Shown in pieces: positions 17,128 to 26,105 of a stretch of 64,000 nucleotides of DNA; the first letter of the stretch is position 1; the number at the start of each line of letters is the position of its first letter. The DNA comes from Clostridiales bacterium (lineage in GTDB: Bacteria; Bacillota; Clostridia; Lachnospirales; Lachnospiraceae), in contig DUNO01000009.1 in the NCBI GenBank assembly GCA_012839295.1, positions 124,001-188,000 of the forward strand, written 5' to 3'. The notes under the pieces were generated by a model. It saw nothing but the letters and a program-made list of their open reading frames with translations, made no database searches and had not been told where the DNA came from. A program made the translations under genes and the position numbers.

Positions 17128-17487
17128 ATGAAGGAATATTTGTATACCAAATCACATGAATGGGTTCAGTTTTTAGATGAGAAGACGGCGAGAATCGGCA
17201 TTTCCGATTATGCACAGGGGGAGCTTGGTGACCTGGTATTCATCAACCTGCCGGAAGTAGGGGACGAATTAGTGGCAGGGGAGGAATTTGCAGACGTGGA
17301 ATCCGTTAAGGCAGTTTCTAATATATACAGCCCGGTCACCGGTACCGTAAGGGCAATTAATGAGGAGCTGCTGGATCATCCTGAGCTGGTAAATGCGGAT
17401 GCGGCAGAGGCGTGGTTTGTGGAAGTCGGTGATATTGTGGGTCAGGTGGATTTACTGACAGAAGACCAGTATAAGGCCGAACTGTAG
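17128..17487 (+). CDS. gcvH: Glycine cleavage system H protein
   Basis: A 119-residue lipoyl carrier with the classical start YTKSHEWV and the lipoylation site DVESVKAVS, where K61 takes the lipoyl group. The C-terminal ends DQYKAEL, slightly shorter than the usual 125-130. It shuttles aminomethyl and reducing equivalents between the P, T and L proteins. AGGAGGAAA precedes the ATG. It lies 67 bases after gcvT and 11 bases before gcvPA. LplA further down the operon is the likely source of its lipoyl group. Confidence 0.97.
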   Translation: MKEYLYTKSHEWVQFLDEKTARIGISDYAQGELGDLVFINLPEVGDELVAGEEFADVESVKAVSNIYSPVTGTVRAINEELLDHPELVNADAAEAWFVEVGDIVGQVDLLTEDQYKAEL

Positions 17488-17498
17488 GAGGGCAGACT

Positions 17499-18830
17499 AT
17501 GGGAACCTATGTACCAAATACCAGGGAGGAGCAGCAGGAGATGCTAAGAGAGATCGGCGTCCATGACCTGCAGGAGCTGTTTCATGCAATTCCAAGGGAG
17601 GTCTGCCTGGATGGACCCTTAAAGCTTCCCTCTGGCCTGCCTGAGCTGTCCGTGTATCGGAAAATGTCCGGGCTTGCCGGGAGGAATAAAGTGTTTCAGA
17701 GTATTTTCCGGGGAGCAGGGGCTTACCGCCACTACATTCCCTCCATTGTAAAGCAGATTACCTCCAAGGAGGAGTTTGTGACGGCTTATACCCCCTATCA
17801 GGCGGAGATCAGCCAGGGAATTTTGCAATCTATTTTTGAATATCAGACGATGATCTGTGAACTGACGGGGATGGATGTATCGAATGCTTCTGTCTATGAT
17901 GGTGCGACTGCGGCAGCGGAAGCAGTGATTATGTGCAAGGAGAGAAAGAGGACGAAGGCACTCGTATCAGAAACTGTCCACCCGGAGACGATCCAAACAA
18001 TCCAGACCTACTGCAGCGGAACGGATATGGAAGTAATCCTTGTTCCGGCGAAGGAAGGGCATACGGATATGGAGGCGCTGCAGCAGTTATTGGATGAGGA
18101 AACCGCCTCTGTCCTCCTACAACAGCCCAATTATTACGGAATTTTAGAGGATGCGGAACCTGCCGGCATCCTGACCCATGAAAAGGATGCAAAATTTATA
18201 ATGGCCTGTAACCCCATATCTTTAGGGCTCCTAAAGGCTCCCTCCGAGTATGGTGCGGATATTGCCGTGGGAGAAGGACAGCCACTGGGCATACCACTGT
18301 CCTACGGCGGACCCTACCTGGGCTTTATGGCATCCACGGAGAAGCTGATGCGAAGGCTACCGGGACGTATTGTGGGCGAGACAAAGGACACCAGGGGAGA
18401 GAGGGCGTTTGTACTGACCTTGCAGGCAAGGGAGCAGCATATTCGCCGGGAAAAGGCTTCCAGTAACATATGCTCCAACCAGGCTCTTTGTGCAATGACG
18501 GCAGCAGTATACCTGGATGCAATGGGGGCACGGGGCTTAAGGCAGGCGGCGGAAAGCTCCATGTCAAAGGCCCACTATCTTGCGGGAGAGCTTTGCAAGC
18601 TTCCGGGCTTTGCATTGGTTTATCCCGGTGAGTTCTTCCACGAATTCGTGACTACCTGTAGGGGAAATGTGGATAAGGTGTTAAGAGCCTTGGAGGACCG
18701 TGGAATTCTTGGCGGATATCCTCTATCCGGGAAGGATGCGGGGCATCTGCTCTGGTGCGCTACGGAAATGAATACGAAGGAAGAGATGGATACCCTGGTC
18801 AGTATCTTGGAAGAGGTAACAAGAGCTTGA
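17499..18830 (+). CDS. gcvPA: Glycine dehydrogenase (decarboxylating) subunit 1
   Basis: The 443-residue N-terminal half of P protein. It opens YVPNTREEQQEMLREIG and shows the family segments YTPYQAEISQG, ASVYDGATAAAEA and the glycine-rich PLSYGGPYLG. With GcvPB it forms the PLP enzyme that decarboxylates glycine and loads the aminomethyl group onto GcvH. This subunit lacks the PLP lysine, as expected. A GGAGG sits ahead of the ATG. It is followed not by gcvPB directly but by an inserted repeat of about 80 bases. Confidence 0.96.
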   Translation: MGTYVPNTREEQQEMLREIGVHDLQELFHAIPREVCLDGPLKLPSGLPELSVYRKMSGLAGRNKVFQSIFRGAGAYRHYIPSIVKQITSKEEFVTAYTPYQAEISQGILQSIFEYQTMICELTGMDVSNASVYDGATAAAEAVIMCKERKRTKALVSETVHPETIQTIQTYCSGTDMEVILVPAKEGHTDMEALQQLLDEETASVLLQQPNYYGILEDAEPAGILTHEKDAKFIMACNPISLGLLKAPSEYGADIAVGEGQPLGIPLSYGGPYLGFMASTEKLMRRLPGRIVGETKDTRGERAFVLTLQAREQHIRREKASSNICSNQALCAMTAAVYLDAMGARGLRQAAESSMSKAHYLAGELCKLPGFALVYPGEFFHEFVTTCRGNVDKVLRALEDRGILGGYPLSGKDAGHLLWCATEMNTKEEMDTLVSILEEVTRA

Positions 18831-18852
18831 GAGAAATGTCAAAAATAGATGA

Positions 18853-18935
18853 GAGGGGGACCGGATCCATGCTGGCACTTTCATGGCGATTTGTGCAGGA
18901 TAGGGGCAATACCCGAAGTGACGGGCATGGACATG
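18853..18935 (+). repeat. Repeat element, copy A, between gcvPA and gcvPB
   Basis: This stretch matches 43540-43600 in the core CCGGRTCCATGCYGGCAC, then TTTYATGGC and TTTGTG, and in the 3' end GGCATGGACAT. Both copies can form a helix between TCCATGC and GCATGGA (18866-18872 with 18925-18931 here). In one frame the two copies encode nearly the same peptide, HAGTFMA (see the findings). Here that frame has a TGA at 18850-18852 and no start codon, so copy A looks like a remnant. It ends exactly at the start region of gcvPB. Confidence 0.7.
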
Positions 18936-18938
18936 AGC

Positions 18939-20372
18939 ATGAAATTAATTTTTGAAAAAAGTATAGCAGGAAGAGGCTGTGACCTTCTCCCGGAATGCGA
19001 TGTTCCCGTCGCAGCCGTAGGGAATAAATTTATCAGAAACAGTGAAATCCATCTCCCGGAGGTTTCCGAAACGGAGCTTAGCAGGCATTATACAGAGCTG
19101 ATGAAGCGGACCTTTGGTGTAAATGACGGCTTCTATCCCTTGGGCTCCTGTACGATGAAATATAACCCGAAGGTGAATGATGAGGTAGCAGGGCTCCCTG
19201 GCTTTGCGGAAATTCATCCTTTGCAGCCCGTCGGAACGGTCCAGGGCTGCCTGGAGGTAATGAAACTGGCGGAGGAGTATCTATGCGAGATTACAGGCAT
19301 GGAGGCCATGGATTTCCAACCGGCGGCGGGAGCACACGGGGAATTCACCGGATTAAAATTAATTGCGGCATATCATAAAGAACGCAAGGATACTAAAAGG
19401 ACGAAGATTATTGTCCCTGATTCAGCGCATGGGACGAATCCGGCAAGTGCTGCAATGTCAGGATTTTCGGTAGTTAATGTGGCCTCCACCAAGGAAGGGT
19501 ATGTAGACCCGGAGGAATTAAGGAAGGTGGTTGGGGAGGATACGGCCGGCTTTATGCTGACGAATCCCAATACCGTAGGGATGTTTGATGAGAATATCCT
19601 GGAGCTTACCAAGATCATCCATGACGCCGGCGGCTTAAATTACTATGACGGTGCTAATTTAAATGCCATCATGGGCTTGGTGCGCCCGGGTGATATGGGC
19701 TTTGACGTGGTCCACCTGAACCTGCATAAGACCTTTTCGACTCCCCATGGAGGCGGCGGACCTGGAAGCGGGCCTGTGGGCTGCAAGGAAAGGCTGGTCA
19801 GATACCTGCCAACACCAAGGATTATTTTAAAGGACGGACGGTATGAATTTGCAGAGAAGCCCCTAGAAAGTATTGGCCGGGTAAAAGCCTTTTATGGGAA
19901 CTTCCGGGTAGTTGTACGTGCATTGGCCTATATCCTTACCTTAGGAGGGGAAGGATTAAGGAATGCGTCAGAAAATGCGGTATTGAATGCAAACTATATG
20001 ATGCAGAAGCTCCAGGGGATTTTTGATATGCCATTCTCAGGGCATTGCATGCATGAATTTGTCATATCCCTTGAGCAGCTGAAGCAGGAGAAGGGGGTTA
20101 GCGCCCTGGATTTTGCAAAAACCCTGCTGGATTATGGCATGCATCCGCCGACAATGTATTTCCCCTTAATTGTCCATGAAGCGCTGATGGTGGAACCGAC
20201 GGAGACAGAGACGAAGGAAAACTTAGAGCTTGCAGTTGAAGTATATAAAGCGGTATTGGAACAGGCAAGGAAGGAGCCGGAGATGCTTCACCAGTCGCCT
20301 GCCAAGACGGTAATCGGGCGCCCGGATGAGGTTATGGCAGCAAGGAATCCGGTATTACGTTATCAATTTTGA
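18939..20372 (+). CDS. gcvPB: Glycine dehydrogenase (decarboxylating) subunit 2
   Basis: The 477-residue catalytic half of P protein, starting MKLIFEKSIAGRGCDLLPEC as in its relatives. The PLP lysine is K264 in LNLHKTFSTPHGGGG; LGSCTMKYNPK and AAGAHGEFTGL are also diagnostic. The frame stays open upstream to ATG 18849, but those 30 codons lie in the inserted repeat and do not match the family. ATG 18927 (MDMSMKL) is a second option. None of the three has a clear Shine-Dalgarno, so translation may depend on coupling with gcvPA or on the repeat. It is followed after 22 bases by lplA. Confidence 0.94.
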   Translation: MKLIFEKSIAGRGCDLLPECDVPVAAVGNKFIRNSEIHLPEVSETELSRHYTELMKRTFGVNDGFYPLGSCTMKYNPKVNDEVAGLPGFAEIHPLQPVGTVQGCLEVMKLAEEYLCEITGMEAMDFQPAAGAHGEFTGLKLIAAYHKERKDTKRTKIIVPDSAHGTNPASAAMSGFSVVNVASTKEGYVDPEELRKVVGEDTAGFMLTNPNTVGMFDENILELTKIIHDAGGLNYYDGANLNAIMGLVRPGDMGFDVVHLNLHKTFSTPHGGGGPGSGPVGCKERLVRYLPTPRIILKDGRYEFAEKPLESIGRVKAFYGNFRVVVRALAYILTLGGEGLRNASENAVLNANYMMQKLQGIFDMPFSGHCMHEFVISLEQLKQEKGVSALDFAKTLLDYGMHPPTMYFPLIVHEALMVEPTETETKENLELAVEVYKAVLEQARKEPEMLHQSPAKTVIGRPDEVMAARNPVLRYQF

Positions 20373-20394
20373 GAATGTGAATGGAGAATAACTG

Positions 20395-21390
20395 TTGATA
20401 AGAAAGATAAAGTATGTCATCACAAAAGAGACGAATCCATACAAGAATCTTGCCCTGGAAGCATATTTGCTGAATACGGTAGAGGAGGATGAATGCATTC
20501 TCTACCTGTGGCAGAATGAACGGACTGTTGTTATCGGGAAAAATCAAAATCCCTGGAGGGAATGTAAGGTAGCCGAGCTGGAGGAGGCCGGCGGCAACCT
20601 GGTGCGCCGGCTGTCAGGAGGAGGGGCTGTATTCCATGATCTGGGCAATTTGAATTTCACCTTTTTAGTGACAAAGAATAATTATGATGTGGAACGGCAA
20701 TTGCAGGTAATCCTGGAGGCCGTGAGGCAGAGGGGAATTCCGGCAGAGAAGACGGGAAGAAATGACATCTCCGTAGAAGGAAAGAAGTTCTCCGGAAATG
20801 CGTATTTCTCAGACGGGCTCCACTGCTACCACCATGGCACCATACTGGTGAAGGCGGATATGGAGATGCTGTCCCATTACCTCAATGTATCCAGGGAGAA
20901 GCTGGTATCAAAAGGGGTGGAATCAGTCCGTTCCAGAGTTACTAATCTTACAGAGTACTGTCCGGATTTAAGCATTGATATGGTAAGGGGAGATTTGGTT
21001 AAAGCATTTCAGGAAGTTTACGGCTTGGTGCCGGAGCAGGTTGGGCCATCGGAATTGCCAATACAGGAGCTGAACAAGCTTGAGGATAAGTTTTCCTCCT
21101 GGGTATGGATTTATGGAAAGAAGATAAATTTCAACTACTGTGCCGGCAGAAGGTTCCCTTGGGGTGGTGTGGAGCTGGCATTTGAGGTGGAGTCAGGGAT
21201 TGTTAAGGATTGCCTGGTATTTTCCGATTCCCTGGAGACGGAGATCTTTGAACGGATAGCGGACAGGCTATGCGGGCTTAAATTTTCCTCCCATGAGATG
21301 GCGGAAGACTTAAGCCAGGTTCCGGTACAGGAAGGAACTGCCGGCATCTTAACGGATATCATCGGCTTCCTCCGGGAAGAGAAGCTGTAG
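20395..21390 (+). CDS. lplA: Lipoate-protein ligase A
   Basis: A 331-residue ligase with the LplA signature LVRRLSGGGAVFHDLGNLNF, the catalytic lysine segment GRNDISVEGKKFSGNA, and the C-terminal accessory domain (about 245-331). It activates lipoate with ATP and attaches it to GcvH. Its place in the gcv operon supports this partner. The start is TTG at 20395, with GGAGA eight bases upstream. The gene is spaced 22 bases from gcvPB and 31 from lpd. Confidence 0.95.
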   Translation: MIRKIKYVITKETNPYKNLALEAYLLNTVEEDECILYLWQNERTVVIGKNQNPWRECKVAELEEAGGNLVRRLSGGGAVFHDLGNLNFTFLVTKNNYDVERQLQVILEAVRQRGIPAEKTGRNDISVEGKKFSGNAYFSDGLHCYHHGTILVKADMEMLSHYLNVSREKLVSKGVESVRSRVTNLTEYCPDLSIDMVRGDLVKAFQEVYGLVPEQVGPSELPIQELNKLEDKFSSWVWIYGKKINFNYCAGRRFPWGGVELAFEVESGIVKDCLVFSDSLETEIFERIADRLCGLKFSSHEMAEDLSQVPVQEGTAGILTDIIGFLREEKL

Positions 21391-21421
21391 TTTATTTGGA
21401 TGAAATGCAATGGAGGTCAAT

Positions 21422-22834
21422 GTGGATAATAGATATGATTTAATCGTGATTGGTTCAGGGCCGGGGGGATATGTTGCTGCCATCAGGGCAGCAAAGCTGG
21501 GAATGAAGACGGCTATTGTGGAACAGGGAGAGATTGGCGGCACATGCCTTAACCGGGGATGTATTCCCACAAAGACATTAATGCACAGCTCCCACCTGTT
21601 TTATGAAGCGAAGCATCTTCATGCGGCAGGGCTGCATTTCGAGGGGCTGTCCTTTGATATGGAGGAGATCCAGGCAAGAAAGGACGAAATCATCTTAAAG
21701 GTAAGACAGGGCATTGTCTCCCTTCTTGAGGCAAATGGAGTGACGATTCTTCAAGGAACAGCAACCATACAGAAAGAGAACCGGGTTGTGCTCAGAAGGG
21801 CAGCAACTGCGGAGGAGCTGGAGCTTTCGGCAAAGAATATACTGGTTGCTACGGGATCCGTCCCGCTGGTTCCAGAGATAGAAGGCTCCACGTTACCCAA
21901 TGTGGTTACCAGTGATGATCTTCTATCCAAAAGCACCCTATACCCTAAGCTGTTAATTATTGGCGGAGGGGTTATTGGAGTCGAATTCGCATCAATTTAT
22001 AGTGAATTAGGCTGTGAGGTTGAGATAGTAGAAGCGATGGACCGAATTCTTCCTGCCATGGATAAGGAAATCTCCCAAAGTGTAGCTATGAGCCTTAAGA
22101 AAAAGGGAGTAGCTATCCACACTAAGGCCAGGGTTATAAGAATTCTCCAGGGAGAGGCCGGTGGACTGGTTTGCGAATATGAGGAGAAGGATAATGTAAA
22201 GCAGGCAAATGCATCCGGTATTTTGATTGCAGTTGGCCGGAGAGCGAATACAAAGGATTTATTTGCTCCTGGGGTAGAGGTCGAATATGACGGGGCTAAT
22301 TTAAAAGTGAACGATGCCTTTGAAACCAGTACTCCGAACCTTTATGCCATCGGGGATGTGATCCGCGGAAAGCAGCTGGCACATGCAGCCTCCGCACAGG
22401 GAGTTGCAGCTGTGGAACAGATGTGTGGGGAGAAGATGAGTATTGATCTTACTGTAATTCCTTCCTGTGTTTATACTTCGCCGGAGATTGCTGCTGTCGG
22501 CATGAGCGAGGAAGAGGCCCTCCGGGAAGGACACTCCGTAAGAACAGGCAAATACCCGATGTTAGGTAACTGCAAGACCATGATCTCCATGGGTGAGCGG
22601 GGCTTCATTAAAGTGATAGCCGATGCTGATACGGATAAGATATTAGGAGCACAATTAATGTGCGAAAGGGCAACAGATATTGTCGGTGAATTTTCAACGG
22701 CAATTGTTAATGGACTTACGGTAAAGGATTTAGCCTCAGTGGTCCGCCCCCATCCAACCTACGGTGAGGCAGTCACCGAAGCGGTAGAGGATACTCTGGG
22801 AATGGCAATCCATTTGATGCCGAAGAGAAAATAA
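21422..22834 (+). CDS. lpd: Dihydrolipoyl dehydrogenase, L protein of glycine cleavage
   Basis: A 470-residue flavoprotein: FAD site IVIGSGPGGYVAA, redox-active disulfide in GGTCLNRGCIPTK, NAD site IIGGGVIGVEFA, and the C-terminal active-site pair HPTYGE. It reoxidises dihydrolipoyl-GcvH with NAD+. GTG 21422 is preferred over ATG 21410 because GGAGGT (21412-21417) lies five bases before it. It is the last gene of the operon, followed by a terminator at 22845. Confidence 0.95.
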   Translation: MDNRYDLIVIGSGPGGYVAAIRAAKLGMKTAIVEQGEIGGTCLNRGCIPTKTLMHSSHLFYEAKHLHAAGLHFEGLSFDMEEIQARKDEIILKVRQGIVSLLEANGVTILQGTATIQKENRVVLRRAATAEELELSAKNILVATGSVPLVPEIEGSTLPNVVTSDDLLSKSTLYPKLLIIGGGVIGVEFASIYSELGCEVEIVEAMDRILPAMDKEISQSVAMSLKKKGVAIHTKARVIRILQGEAGGLVCEYEEKDNVKQANASGILIAVGRRANTKDLFAPGVEVEYDGANLKVNDAFETSTPNLYAIGDVIRGKQLAHAASAQGVAAVEQMCGEKMSIDLTVIPSCVYTSPEIAAVGMSEEEALREGHSVRTGKYPMLGNCKTMISMGERGFIKVIADADTDKILGAQLMCERATDIVGEFSTAIVNGLTVKDLASVVRPHPTYGEAVTEAVEDTLGMAIHLMPKRK

Positions 22835-22844
22835 TAAGCTTTCC

Positions 22845-22891
22845 AGCATAGGCCCACACATTTGATTCCTTATGTGGCCCTATGCTGTTTT
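22845..22891 (+). terminator. Terminator of the glycine cleavage operon
   Basis: AGCATAGG (22845-22852) pairs with CCTATGCT (22879-22886), the stem is extended inward by a CCACA/TGTGG helix, and TTTT follows at 22888-22891. Confidence 0.85.
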
Positions 22892-22893
22892 CC

Positions 22894-22922
22894 TTGAAAG
22901 CCCAGGCCTTGGATGCTATAAT
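22894..22922 (+). promoter_or_regulatory. Promoter of the isochorismatase-like gene
   Basis: TTGAAA (22894-22899), 17-base spacer, TATAAT (22917-22922) with an extended TGC. It begins three bases after the T run of the preceding terminator. Confidence 0.8.
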
Positions 22923-22983
22923 CTATTTACGCCCAAGGGAAATGGGCAGATAGGATAATCGACCTTGGTAAGGAGGAATAATC

Positions 22984-23529
22984 ATGCGAATTATAGCGGA
23001 GGATACCCTGGCGTTGATCGTAGATTTTCAGGAACGCTTGGTGCCGGCAATCAATAATCAGGAAATGCTTCTCCATAACACGGAAATATTAATAAAGGGT
23101 CTCCGGGCTTTAAAGGTACCTATGCTTGTAACACAGCAATACACAAAGGGAATCGGAATGACAGTTCCGGTTCTGGCGGATGCAATAGGGGAAGAATTCA
23201 ATTACCTGGATAAAATCACCTTCAGCTGTGCAGAAGACAGGGCGATATATCAAAAAATCAAAGAAAGCGGCAAGGGCAACATTATCATATGCGGCATTGA
23301 GGCACATATCTGTGTCCTTCAGACAGTAGTGGATTTAAAGGCCAAGGGCTTTAACGTTATCCTGGTAGAGGACTGTGTAGGCTCCAGGAAAGAGAGCGAC
23401 CGCCAGGTTGGCATCAAAAGGGCTCTTCAGGAAGGAGCAGTTCCAACCTCCTATGAATCCATTTTATTTGAGCTGGCCAGAGTGGCCAGGACGGACGTAT
23501 TCAAGGAAATCTCAAAGCTAATCAAATAA
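22984..23529 (+). CDS. Isochorismatase-family cysteine hydrolase (YcaC-like)
   Basis: A 181-residue hydrolase with the catalytic triad of the family: aspartate in LIVDFQERL (near residue 15), lysine in TQQYTKGIG (near 53) and cysteine in GIEAHICVLQT (near 109). Substrates differ widely in this family (amides, nicotinamide, isochorismate) and cannot be read from sequence. AAGGAGG precedes the ATG. It has its own promoter and faces the EAL/beta-helix gene, with a 13-base gap between the stop codons. Confidence 0.92.
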   Translation: MRIIAEDTLALIVDFQERLVPAINNQEMLLHNTEILIKGLRALKVPMLVTQQYTKGIGMTVPVLADAIGEEFNYLDKITFSCAEDRAIYQKIKESGKGNIIICGIEAHICVLQTVVDLKAKGFNVILVEDCVGSRKESDRQVGIKRALQEGAVPTSYESILFELARVARTDVFKEISKLIK

Positions 23530-23542
23530 TTCACCCACCCAC

Positions 23543-25798
23543 CTAGTCAATAAAATAATTCTCAGGTAAATACACCTTAATAAAAGGATAGTGCTCCGAA
23601 TAAACAGCCCTGTATTCGTATTGGTAGGCTATGGTCTCGATTGACTGGATAAACTCATCCGTGTTTGTGATAATATGTGCCGTCAGAGGGGTACCATAGG
23701 AATTTACAGGAACGATGCCCTTCGGGAAATCGCATTGGATGTTACCGCCGTCAATTGTGATGTGCTGTGGCATGTTTGTGGCGGGACAGCTTGGGGAGGA
23801 GACAAGCTTGATGGCTAATAACCCTCCCTTGATCCGTATGGAACTCATATTGAAATGGTCACCTAGGCCCATAAGCTCACTGCCTTCGCCTGAAATTACA
23901 AGCTCACCGTCCTCCAGGCAAATAGTATACTTTCCCTGGGGTGCCCCGACCCCGGTTCCTATAGGGGCGTTGACCATTAAGTCCAGGGTTCCTCCCTTGA
24001 TATGGACCAGGCCGGTGGATTCTTCAATGGAACCGATGGCTGTGGAGATTTTGCCCTCACATTTAATGTTAATATCCCCAAAGCTGGTTATCTCTGCGGA
24101 GCCGATGATGGAGCCGATACCGGCTGTGGTGGTTCCCTCTGCCTGTATATTAATATTGGCAGCACCGATATAGATCTTGGCATTGCCCATAAAGCTGCCG
24201 ATACCAAGAGCCTGGTAACCGCCTGCATTTACGATAATCCTTCCGGAGAGCAGGCGGATTGTAGAATTTGCCGGATTACGGCCGCCACCGATACCGACAG
24301 ATAAATTGGAGCCGGTGACAACCTTGATTGTCCCCTCCCCGGCAAAGGTTATATTGCCGTAGGATTGGGAAGCCGACCCTCCGATTCCTATCCTTCTGTT
24401 CCGGTTTGCATGGACCGTCAAATTTCCGTCACCTATAATCTGTAAGTCAGCTTTTTCAACAACGCGGATCCCGCTGTTTAAGAAATCATTATCACCTTCC
24501 AGCTGTAAAACAACAGAGCTGCCCACGCCGAGAATCAGACCCGGACGGTCACTTCCGCAGATCAGCAGGTTGTTTAAGGTGATTTCACATTTATGGTTAT
24601 CGGGAACTACCAGGGATATTTTGGCATGCTTGTCCGAGGAACCGGTAAGGGTAATCTTATCTTCCCTGATTAAAATGGTTGAGTAGGCCTTTGCGGCAAG
24701 GCTGCAGGGATCCAATACGGAATCGCCCCTTGTTTCATAAATTTTCTGGGCCGGCATCTCCAACGGCTTGCTATAGTTTAATTTCTGGATGGTTTCGAAC
24801 ATTTCCCTGGAAATGGCAGTTATTAAGGAGGCCTCCGGTTTTGCTATTAAATTCCCCTGGATATAATCTATATCCAGGTTGATTATATACTCCAGCTCTT
24901 CATAGCGCTCGATTCCCGTGACGATTATCTTAATATTTTTTAATCTGGCAAAGCTTATGATATTTGATAAGAGCTGCTGCTTCTTTGGATTAAGCTCAAT
25001 AAAACGGGTGATTGAACGGTCTATTTTTATATAATCGGCACAGGAATTAATCAGTTCAATGATATGGGTTTCATCAGTGCCATAATCGGAATAAGCAAAC
25101 TGGAAATTTGCTTTCTGCAGTCTTACCTTCAATACCTCCGTAAGGGTTTCATTCATATAAGAAATATCGTTAAGCTGAATTACAGCCTTTTCCAACAGGC
25201 TGCCATAGCGGGCGAGCAGAGCCGAGAAATCCTCCTCTGTCAGATGGTGGTTTAAAATACAATTAATAAACAGCTTTTTTGTCAGGAATTTATCCGGTTG
25301 CCGCCGGATAAATTCCATGCTGTTTTGGAGGGTTAATTTTTCAATGTCATAGAGACGGTTTTCTTTGGCGGCAAGCTCCAGAATCTCCCCATGGGATAAT
25401 TCCAGCAGGTTGGATTTATAACTCATTAGGGTTTCATATGCAAAGATTTCACCGGTCCTGGCATTTAAGATGGGCCGAAAATGGTATTCAAGCTGGTTTT
25501 TGTCCAATAATTTATGGAATTGCTGTAACCGCAGCTTGTCAGTTCCATGGTAGGCATTAAACAGAGAGTCTTCCAGGTCATCTATGATTAATGAATTTTT
25601 ATAGGCGGATATTGCAGTAAACATGATGGATACAACATTAATAGATAGAATAACTATGAGCAGTGGGCGGAGGGAAGGGTCATCGGCCAGCACAAGAACG
25701 AAAGAAAGGATTAATAAAAAAATGTCAAAGCAAAATAACAGGACCAGTGGCAGATTCTGCCTCTTATAATCTTGAAATTGGTAATGGCCTTTGTGCAT
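23543..25798 (-). CDS. Membrane protein with degenerate EAL domain fused to a beta-helix domain
   Basis: A 751-residue protein of three parts. Two membrane segments lie at about 14-63. An EAL-like domain covers about 80-330: the EAL triplet reads ETL (YETLMSYK), the phosphodiesterase LEITE segment reads IQLNDIS, and DDFGTG reads SDYGTDE. The lysine of YIKIDRS and QGN of the final motif remain. So metal binding is lost and phosphodiesterase activity is unlikely, though ligand binding is possible. From about 370 to 740 is a parallel beta-helix with repeated GIG turns (RRIGIGGS, SVGIGGG, ALGIGSF, AGIGSI, TAIGS, TGVGAP, MGLGDH), like the Cthe_2159 carbohydrate-binding family. AGGAG precedes the ATG. 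Confidence 0.85.
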   Translation of the reverse strand: MHKGHYQFQDYKRQNLPLVLLFCFDIFLLILSFVLVLADDPSLRPLLIVILSINVVSIMFTAISAYKNSLIIDDLEDSLFNAYHGTDKLRLQQFHKLLDKNQLEYHFRPILNARTGEIFAYETLMSYKSNLLELSHGEILELAAKENRLYDIEKLTLQNSMEFIRRQPDKFLTKKLFINCILNHHLTEEDFSALLARYGSLLEKAVIQLNDISYMNETLTEVLKVRLQKANFQFAYSDYGTDETHIIELINSCADYIKIDRSITRFIELNPKKQQLLSNIISFARLKNIKIIVTGIERYEELEYIINLDIDYIQGNLIAKPEASLITAISREMFETIQKLNYSKPLEMPAQKIYETRGDSVLDPCSLAAKAYSTILIREDKITLTGSSDKHAKISLVVPDNHKCEITLNNLLICGSDRPGLILGVGSSVVLQLEGDNDFLNSGIRVVEKADLQIIGDGNLTVHANRNRRIGIGGSASQSYGNITFAGEGTIKVVTGSNLSVGIGGGRNPANSTIRLLSGRIIVNAGGYQALGIGSFMGNAKIYIGAANINIQAEGTTTAGIGSIIGSAEITSFGDINIKCEGKISTAIGSIEESTGLVHIKGGTLDLMVNAPIGTGVGAPQGKYTICLEDGELVISGEGSELMGLGDHFNMSSIRIKGGLLAIKLVSSPSCPATNMPQHITIDGGNIQCDFPKGIVPVNSYGTPLTAHIITNTDEFIQSIETIAYQYEYRAVYSEHYPFIKVYLPENYFID

Positions 25799-26105
25799 AA
25801 TAACTCCTAAATTGTATGTAAAATAATACTCAGGTGTGGAATGTTAAAATAATTAAAGTTTTAAATGTATATGCTCTTTTGTAGTATACGATCACATGCA
25901 AAATATGTCAATCATGTATTAGGACTTTTTTACTATTGAATTATGGAGTCTGGGATCTTTTTACTATGTATTGGGTGGATAAGCCTTTGGATGCCTGTTA
26001 AAAACAGAACAAATGTTTGAATATGACATTGACAAGGGAAAGAGAATTTGTTACTATAGATATAACAAGAACAGGTGTTTGTATTTTGGGAAAAAGGAGC
26101 TTTGT
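25799..26105. other. Divergent intergenic region
   Basis: About 300 bases between the minus-strand EAL/beta-helix gene and the plus-strand radical-SAM gene. It holds the promoter at 26029-26057 for the latter. The part next to 25800 is A/T-rich; no gene or RNA was recognised. Confidence 0.5.
26029..26057 (+). promoter_or_regulatory. Promoter of the radical-SAM gene
   Basis: Perfect TTGACA (26029-26034), 17-base spacer, TACTAT (26052-26057). A further -10-like TATAGATATAAC follows, so the start site is approximate. Confidence 0.65.
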
